In this document: one piece after another, positions 58,011 through 64,000 of the stretch
Layout: each line of letters starts with the position of its first letter
Position numbering within the stretch: position 1 is the first letter of the stretch
Source of the DNA: Phanerodontia chrysosporium
Taxonomy: Eukaryota > Basidiomycota > Agaricomycetes > Polyporales > Phanerochaetaceae
DNA length: 64,000 bases
Assembly: GCA_001910725.1 (NCBI GenBank)
Contig: MJGA01000004.1
Span: forward strand, 248,001 to 312,000
Reading direction: 5' to 3'
Notes under the pieces: model-generated
Seen by the model: only the letters and a program-made list of their open reading frames with translations
What the model was told of the DNA's origin: nothing
Database searches by the model: none
Position numbers and translations under genes: made by a program

Positions 58011-59915
58011 TTAATGCTCGCCGTCTTTCTGGAGGCTGATCCAGCTCTCGCTGACGCCGGAGCCTTCGGCACCGCTCTCGACGTCGGCGTCTGAGCCTGT
58101 TTCCGAGTGCACTTCGTCGCCTGAGTCGGTGTGGGCCTCTTCTGGCACCTTCGGCTTCTCCAGCGGCGGTGCGGACGCAGCTGCCGGGGCCGCAGCAGGG
58201 GCCGCAGAGGCGGGCGGTACAGGAGTGGCGTAGGGTAGACGGGGAGGAACAGGAAGGAGCGCGTTGCGAACGGATACGAGGAAGGCAGGGAGGTTGAGTA
58301 GCGCGTCAAGGATGATCGCAGGGAGGTTCGATGCCAATGCGTAAGTGCGTGCTATTACAACAATTGTTAGTTCTACATGCAGAACAAGGCATGCTTGAAC
58401 GTACCTCCAGCACCAACTACGACACGATCGCCGTGAATCAGCTCTCGGATGCGGCCTAGAATGAAGTCGAACGCCTCGAGCTTGTGACGCGGAGCCGCGC
58501 GGCCACCGCTGACGACATCGACGACGGTGCGCACGAACTGCGACACGTCCGATGGCGTCCTGCGGAGGCGGTCGTGCACCTGGTTTGCGAGTACAGACGA
58601 GAACGCAGTACCGTACGCCGTCTTCTCGCTCACAGTCCAGTCGATCATGGCGTGCTCGGGCGTGGGGGCTCGCTCGTTCTGCGAAATGGCGGCCCCGACG
58701 CTCCCGACGTCGACGGTGACGACCTTGATGTGCTTCATGGCGTGCGTCTCGTCCGTGAGCGCCGCTAACCGGATCTCGCGCCGGAGGACCTCCGCGCCGC
58801 GCAGCGTCGCGGCAGCGCTCATCGCCTGCGCGCCTGCGAACGGCAAACCGACGCGTGCGTCCGTTGCCGGCAGACAGAAGACGATGCTCTTCTTCGGCGT
58901 GTTGTTTGCCGCAGCATCGCGTGCCCGAGCAGGAGACGTACGTAAGAGAGGAAGGAGGCCTTGGATGACTTGCAAAGGGGTGAAATGAGTCGTTTGAAGA
59001 TAAGCTGGGTACGCGTCCTGCATTCCTAGATTCTCGAGAGGACCTGGAGAGGGAACTTGTGTTGACGAAGGTAGGGTCAGCAAAGAGATGATAGAATGCA
59101 AATAGATTTGCGTCGACGGATTAGAATGCGGATCGCCAGTGGTATTGAGGGGGAAACGGCGGTTCATGGTGGATGACAATGAGCGGAAGAAATATGGGAT
59201 CGTTTCAGGCTATGATTCCACGTTATCGCGTGAGTCGAGCTGCTGAATGAAGAGGGCACCTTCACTTACCTCGCTAGCATCCAAAACGATTGCACGAACA
59301 TATCCGTGCGACTGGTGTTCTATTTCGTCGACGGCCTCGGGAGTCGACACACTGGTGATGACAATGTAGCCGTTCTTCTCCAGATCCAACACAAGAGGAA
59401 GTCCTAGTGGTGTATCTCCACCGAGAACGACTGACGAGCAGCAAGCTTGAGATAGGGTCCTCGTAGGACGCGATCACGCAGTGCTCACCTACGACCTGCC
59501 TCCTTTCACCATCCTGAGCAACAGTGGTGGTCTTGAGTCGCCTCACTCTCGTCGATCCTGCGCAGTAGATCACGCCGTATCCGACGAGCAGCCCCGCTCC
59601 TACAACACCAACGCCGATCCCAGCGGTCTTCCACGGATGTGCAGCAATCCAGTCAGCAGACTTCTCGAAGAACCCTCTCGGAGGCGGTGGCGGAGGCGGC
59701 GGCGGCGGGACCTCGAACGGTCCCAGATTACCCAGGTTGATCTCCGGGAGCTGGGGCAGCGAGGACGGCCAGAAGCGTGCGAGGTCCTCTTGGAGCCGCT
59801 GTGCGACCTGCTTTACGCTCTGCATGTCGGGGGTAGCTTGCGAGACAGCGGCGACAACGACCTCCTCGACTTGCTGGAGATAAGCCTCGATGTTCTCCAC
59901 CGTGGGCAAGAACAT
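58011..59915 (-). CDS. DUF1776 family protein, membrane-anchored, dehydrogenase-like
   Basis: ATG at 59915 (MFLPTVENIEAYLQQVEE). A helical N terminus is followed by a Pro10 run, then one transmembrane segment (TAGIGVGVVGAGLLVGYGVIY) and a basic stop-transfer stretch (RVRRLKTTT). After introns the Rossmann-like part reads VVLGGDTPLGLPLVLDLEKN, GYIVITSVSTPEAVDEI, GYVRAIVLDASE, and later AYPAYLQTTHFTPLQVIQGLL and FCLPATDARVGLPFAGAQA. This order matches the fungal DUF1776 family, which resembles short-chain dehydrogenases but lacks a known reaction. The final exon after a GTACGT donor ends in an Ala/Pro and acidic tail. Frames agree at every junction. Confidence 0.8.
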
Positions 59916-60585
59916 GGTGCAACGAGCGCGGCGGACGTTCTGGACAAGCTGCTGCAGGGTCGCGCCCCGCGGAAGGCATGTGTGAGCCAACAATGGCGGA
60001 CCCCGGAAACCTGCGACCGGTCCCAGTGTGCAGAACGCCGATTTACCAAGCACGAAAGCCTTGAAGTTACTTAGACCGTGTTTTGCACTCTGATGCTTAC
60101 TTTTGCGGCTTTCTCACTGTGATAGCAAGCGTCTTATTCGATATACAGTCCCTCCCGCCATAGTTTTCGGCGCCTGAGCAAATAGGGACCCCAGAAGATC
60201 CCCGGGAGCTCCTGTTCGCCCGTGTCGAGATGGATCGGTGAACCGCATGTCCTCTCGGACGCTGTCGACCGCTGGCGCGTCGACTTGAAGCAATATGTGC
60301 ATATAATCCAACAAACTGCCTGAAGAGCTGTGAAGATGAGCGACCGCAAAGGCCGAATTCGTGACCCTGCCTCGAGGCATTGTGCCAAATACAGGCAGCG
60401 CTCAGCGCGGTTCAGTCAACAAGCTTTCCCAACTGCCAGCACGTAGACCCGCGACACACACCCACACTTCGCTCGAGACTCTCAAGAACTTATCCTCTTC
60501 ACTGGAAACGACACTGTACTGTACTGCTTCATCTTGTAACTCTGGTGCTGAACGACACACACGACACGAGAAATCACGTCCACGC
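59916..60585. promoter_or_regulatory. Intergenic promoter region between divergent genes
   Basis: 670 bp between the DUF1776 gene and the large gene to the right. No frame with conserved content. The stretch near 60470-60580 is rich in ACAC and CT and probably forms a 5' UTR. Confidence 0.4.
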
Positions 60586-63500
60586 ATGGCTGCCTCGACG
60601 CGCTATTCGAGGGCCTCCAGTCCCTCGAGGTCCACTGCATACACGAACTCAAGTTCACAGTCTAGAGTCAACATTGTTCAGAGGCTTGTTGTGGAGGTGA
60701 AGGCGGACAGAAATGTTGACCAAAACGGAGCGTCCGTGAAGATGTTTCTCCGGGTGTGTATAATCTGACGTGTGGACGCGCTTTCCCTGACCTGACGCGT
60801 CTCGTCTGGTAGATCTCGATACCTGTGAATGCTTGCTCGCCAGGATCTATCATACCACTCTTTCCAGGTATGTGAACCATCGTGTTGCGTTCACGCCCCT
60901 TGTACCACCGTGTGTCGTGTCGTTTGACACTGTCTGAATATGCGTGCTCTCACAAATGGAAAGACCATATTCTGACATACCATGGACACAGAATAGGCTC
61001 TCTATCAGCAAATAGAAGTCACTGTGGTTCAACGGTTAGACACGTGTACAGGGCTCTCTCTACTCTCCTAGCATAACCTGTTACTGAGTTTGCCCACTTG
61101 CAGAGGAGAATCTCAAGATCCTCCAGTCCTACATTCACCCATTGGATCAGAACAATGTTCCATACAACTTCACGCATCATATGCTTAGGAGGACTGCCCG
61201 AGCACTCAACCTGCCCTCCCGGTCCAGCGAATCTTACCAATCCCTGTTTGAGAGTACCCGCCTTCCCTCCTCCCCGTCACTCTCCTCACCAAAGGTCGAG
61301 CTGCTTGAACCGAAGTATGTTGGCGATATCACAGTCAACCAGTACCAAGTCTGTTATGTCCTACCTCGCGAGTTCCCTCCCAGCACCCGGCCTTACGATG
61401 GCTCGTATGGAAGGCGTTCAAGTGGGGGTCAGCTCCAGTTCATGGCTGCGATCGAGTTGTGGGCACCGCTAGTCGCCAAACCACCGCAATACCCATACTT
61501 GGTTGGTACAGACCTCTTCGAATACTTCCCGCCTCTGACTCCTATTCACAGTTGAGCATACCCGTTCCTCGTTGTCTCAACAACTACCTATCCGTGAAGG
61601 TCTATCCTCACCCGAATACCCTATCATCTTCAGCAGCTTCACTCGCCTCCAACCCCAACGAAGATTGGCTCATTAACTGCGTGCCTGAACTGAACACCTC
61701 TGGGCACAAACGCAGTCTATCCCGCAGTTCGTCCTATCAGCACTTCGCGGATGACGAATCAAGCGATTCATCTGGCAACGGGAGTGATTGGACCCGCGCC
61801 AGCGGAACCTTCCCGACCACCGAGTCTCTCATCATCCGGTGGGCTGTCCGCTCGGACGACGTCCCGACAACAAGCGACAACAGGCGGCGCGCAGGCTTCA
61901 AGCAGGTCAACGGAGAGATGAGCTGTGTCGTCCTAGACAAGGAAGACGGCAAAGGCAAGAGTCGTGGACGAAGCGGAGCTCCTGACGATGACGAAGGTGT
62001 GCTCATGCAACTTGAGTACACTGGAACTTGCAAGGGAATCACTCATCCCTCTTCGGCATGGCTCCTCGCCTTCGATGTCCAGCTTAACGCTGGCGATTGC
62101 GATGTTGTCTGGGCACCTGGCGAGAAGCCGCAGTGGACGGTCAGCGGCGGAAAATCCTTCTGTGGTTGGTGGGTCGGTCCTCCTCCTTCACGGTCACACT
62201 CGCGACGACCTTCGACAAATCTTGAGGGACCATCGATACGCGTACAGCCATCCACGCCAAATGGGAAGTTGGACTCCGGCAAAAAGGAGGAGCAACGGTG
62301 GACCAGCTCAAGCTCGTCATTGCTCCGAGCCCCTCTACCCTCTGCGGACGATTCAATGTCAGAGAGTTCCCCAAACATTGAGCCGACACCTCTCTCGTCG
62401 TTAAACTCGTCAGCAGTGACTACCGTGCCCTCAAGCCCTGAGAGACGCAGCCGAGCATCCTCGTTCGCCCCAGAAGAGGAAGATCTCGGATCCACGGTCT
62501 TCTCGCCCAAAGTCCCGATTTCCATCCATCTTGACGCTGGTCGCATGGTTCCTCCCCAAACAAGCACCTTCACTTTCAGCATCACCGGTACTGTGCTTGT
62601 AAAGCCGCCAGAAAAGCCCTTTCACCTTCATCGTTCATTCACCGGGGCAGACGCTGACGCTGAACCCGATCCGATCGTGCTTCCCCAGTTCCGCCTATTG
62701 TATGCGGAAAAGCAGGTCGTTTCCACCATCGTCCGTAACGACATGACCAACACCGCGCTCGACATTTACAACGCCACCGGAAGTCTGCTGGACCCGCAGA
62801 CGCGCAAGACAGTCGTGCAGCCACGCGGCCACACAAAGTTGGGAGACGACGGCGCGCGTCTTGCCATCCGCACCATCACATCGCCGAGCAGCCGTTCGCA
62901 TGTGTCTCTCCGCGACCGGAGTGTCGATTTCGGCGGGCGGCGCACCCCGAACGGGCTCTTCTCGCGGCCGTCATCCGCCATGTCGATGCGCTCGACGCCA
63001 CGCCGCAGCCGGCGCACCGACGGCAAGGCCGAGATCACGCGCGTAGTGGCCACGGTCATGCCGGAGTTTGCGAGCGAGCAGGATGCGGTGCCGACGGAGT
63101 ACGAGGTGCGCCTCGTCGCAGAGGTCGATGCAGACCCCGACGGTGACACCGAGTGGCTGGCGTTCGGCTTGCCGCGTCCCGTGCGCACGGCTGCGAGCGT
63201 CGAGCTGCCTAGGGTGGATATCACCAAGGTAACACTGGACGGTCTCGCGGCGCACTATGAGACGAGCACCGTAGAGAAACCTGGCGAAAAGCTGCCCGCT
63301 CTCGGGTTCCCGCTCGACGAGGAGGCACCGAAGGACAGTATGACGTGGGTGCAGGTACATCTAGGAGAAAACGGAGGCGGCAAAGTGCAGGTTGAGTACT
63401 CTGTCTCGATGCCTGAACGTATTGGGGAGAAGCTTGGGGAACAGGGACGCAAGAAGGCAAAAGGCGCGAATGCGGCCCTGTTGGACGTCCTATTGCCGAC

Positions 63501-64000
63501 GTTCGAGCTGCCAGTTGGGAAGATGGAGGTCAGAGTTCCGGAGCCTAAAGGTATGTCAGATTCGTTACATAGAGTGACGGTGGTCCTGAGTATCCAATCG
63601 CAGGCTTTGCAATCACGCCGACACGGTCCAATTTCCCCAACAGACAGCAGTTCTCCGAAGGAAGCGTCCTAATTCGCCGCAACGTAGAAGAGCTCTTCCA
63701 TCCCGAACTCACTATCACTATCGCTCCTCTCCCGCTTCCTGGTCAGGCCAAGTCAGGCTCGCCAGCAGGCTGGTGGACTATCCTGGCCGTCGTCATCTGC
63801 ACTATCCCGACTGTCATCTCGCTGCTGACCATGGCCGAAAACCGCGCGTTGATCGCCGAACGTGGGGAGATGAAGCAAGCCCTCGATGCTCTCTCCGCTT
63901 CGTTCGCTGCACTCCCCAGTGAGACACCTGCACCACTCACGGTGACCTCCACACACCTCTCCGTCTCCACTGTGACCATCATGCCAAAGCCCACTACACG
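60586..64000 (+). CDS. Large unknown protein with C-terminal membrane anchor (runs off right edge)
   Basis: ATG at 60586 (MAASTRYSRASSPSRS). Exons join through introns at about 60752..60812, 60869..61103 (235 nt, long for this window), 61501..61550 and 63551..63601. Readable blocks: VNIVQRLVVEVKADRN, RISIPVNACSPGSIIPLFP, EENLKILQSYIHPLDQNNVPY, KYVGDITVNQYQVCYVLPREF, ELWAPLVAKPPQYPYL, LSIPVPRCLNNYLSVKVYPH, SLIIRWAVRSDD, EMSCVVLDKEDG, WAPGEKPQWTVSGG and FTFSITGTVLVKPPEKPFHL. The middle has long Ser-rich inserts. Near the right edge GWWTILAVVICTIPTVISLL is a transmembrane helix followed by a short helix. The beta-rich pattern with a C-terminal anchor is distinctive, but I do not recognise a named family. 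No stop is reached by base 64000. Confidence 0.75.

Noticed and set aside
61015..61080. tRNA-like box A sequence inside an intron of the large right-hand gene
   Set aside because: Resembles a D arm, but no box B, paired acceptor stem or terminator follows.

Overview
The window looks like nuclear DNA of a filamentous basidiomycete, probably an Agaricomycete and perhaps a polypore. The evidence is dense genes broken by many 45-75 nt GT-AG introns, GC-rich exons, intron-rich housekeeping genes of eukaryotic type, an intron-containing tRNA-Gln, and basidiomycete-style orphan families. The taxonomic call is inference; the gene content is read from the sequence. I see about 25 protein-coding genes, one tRNA, one degraded copia-like fragment and two long gene-free blocks. 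ORF ends alone are misleading here, so genes were built by joining exons across splice sites and checking that conserved motifs continue.

Layout. 0-2.4 kb: the 5' part of VPS54 (minus strand, leaving the left edge) and tRNA-Gln(UUG). 2.4-12.5 kb: a gene-poor, very GC-rich block whose only convincing gene is an ECL1-family zinc-finger protein with a TATA promoter; a copia RNase H remnant lies at its right end. 12.5-21.8 kb: eIF2B beta, mitochondrial GUF1/EF4, spliceosomal Cwf18, a WOPR (Gti1/Pac2) regulator and elongin A. 21.8-23.9 kb: a second gene-free, partly GC-rich stretch. 23.9-44.5 kb: GID7/WDR26, TRP5 tryptophan synthase, ankyrin-type L-asparaginase, Csm1/Pcs1 monopolin, an ADGF-type adenosine deaminase, BRX1, a RING protein, a three-KH RNA-binding protein, an arrestin-like protein and a cyclic phosphodiesterase. 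45.3-48 kb: an orphan multi-pass membrane protein and a conserved-looking unknown. 48.4-52.8 kb: ATP2 and ADE4, head to head. 53-57.6 kb: the FAN1 nuclease. 58-60 kb: a DUF1776 protein. 60.6 kb to the right edge: a large unknown protein with a C-terminal membrane anchor.

The genes form no single pathway. They are mostly core functions: membrane traffic, translation initiation and mitochondrial translation, splicing, transcription elongation, amino-acid and purine synthesis, ribosome biogenesis, chromosome segregation, DNA repair and respiration. Several pairs diverge from short shared promoters (GUF1/CWF18, ATP2/ADE4, BRX1/RING, TRP5/asparaginase). TRP5 has a perfect TGAGTCA (Gcn4/Cpc1-type) element just upstream.

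The most striking signal is a recurring defect. In six otherwise well conserved genes (GID7, TRP5, asparaginase, the arrestin-like gene, ADE4 and FAN1) I find about eleven places where the coding frame slips by one base and adding one base restores the family sequence. The slips fall in short G/C-rich contexts on both strands. The simplest reading is systematic single-base deletion in the assembly, but it needs to be settled before any of these loci is called a pseudogene. Unusual gene structures also stand out: an ADE4 start codon apparently split A|TG by an intron, a 4-nt first coding exon, and a 10-nt microexon in GUF1.
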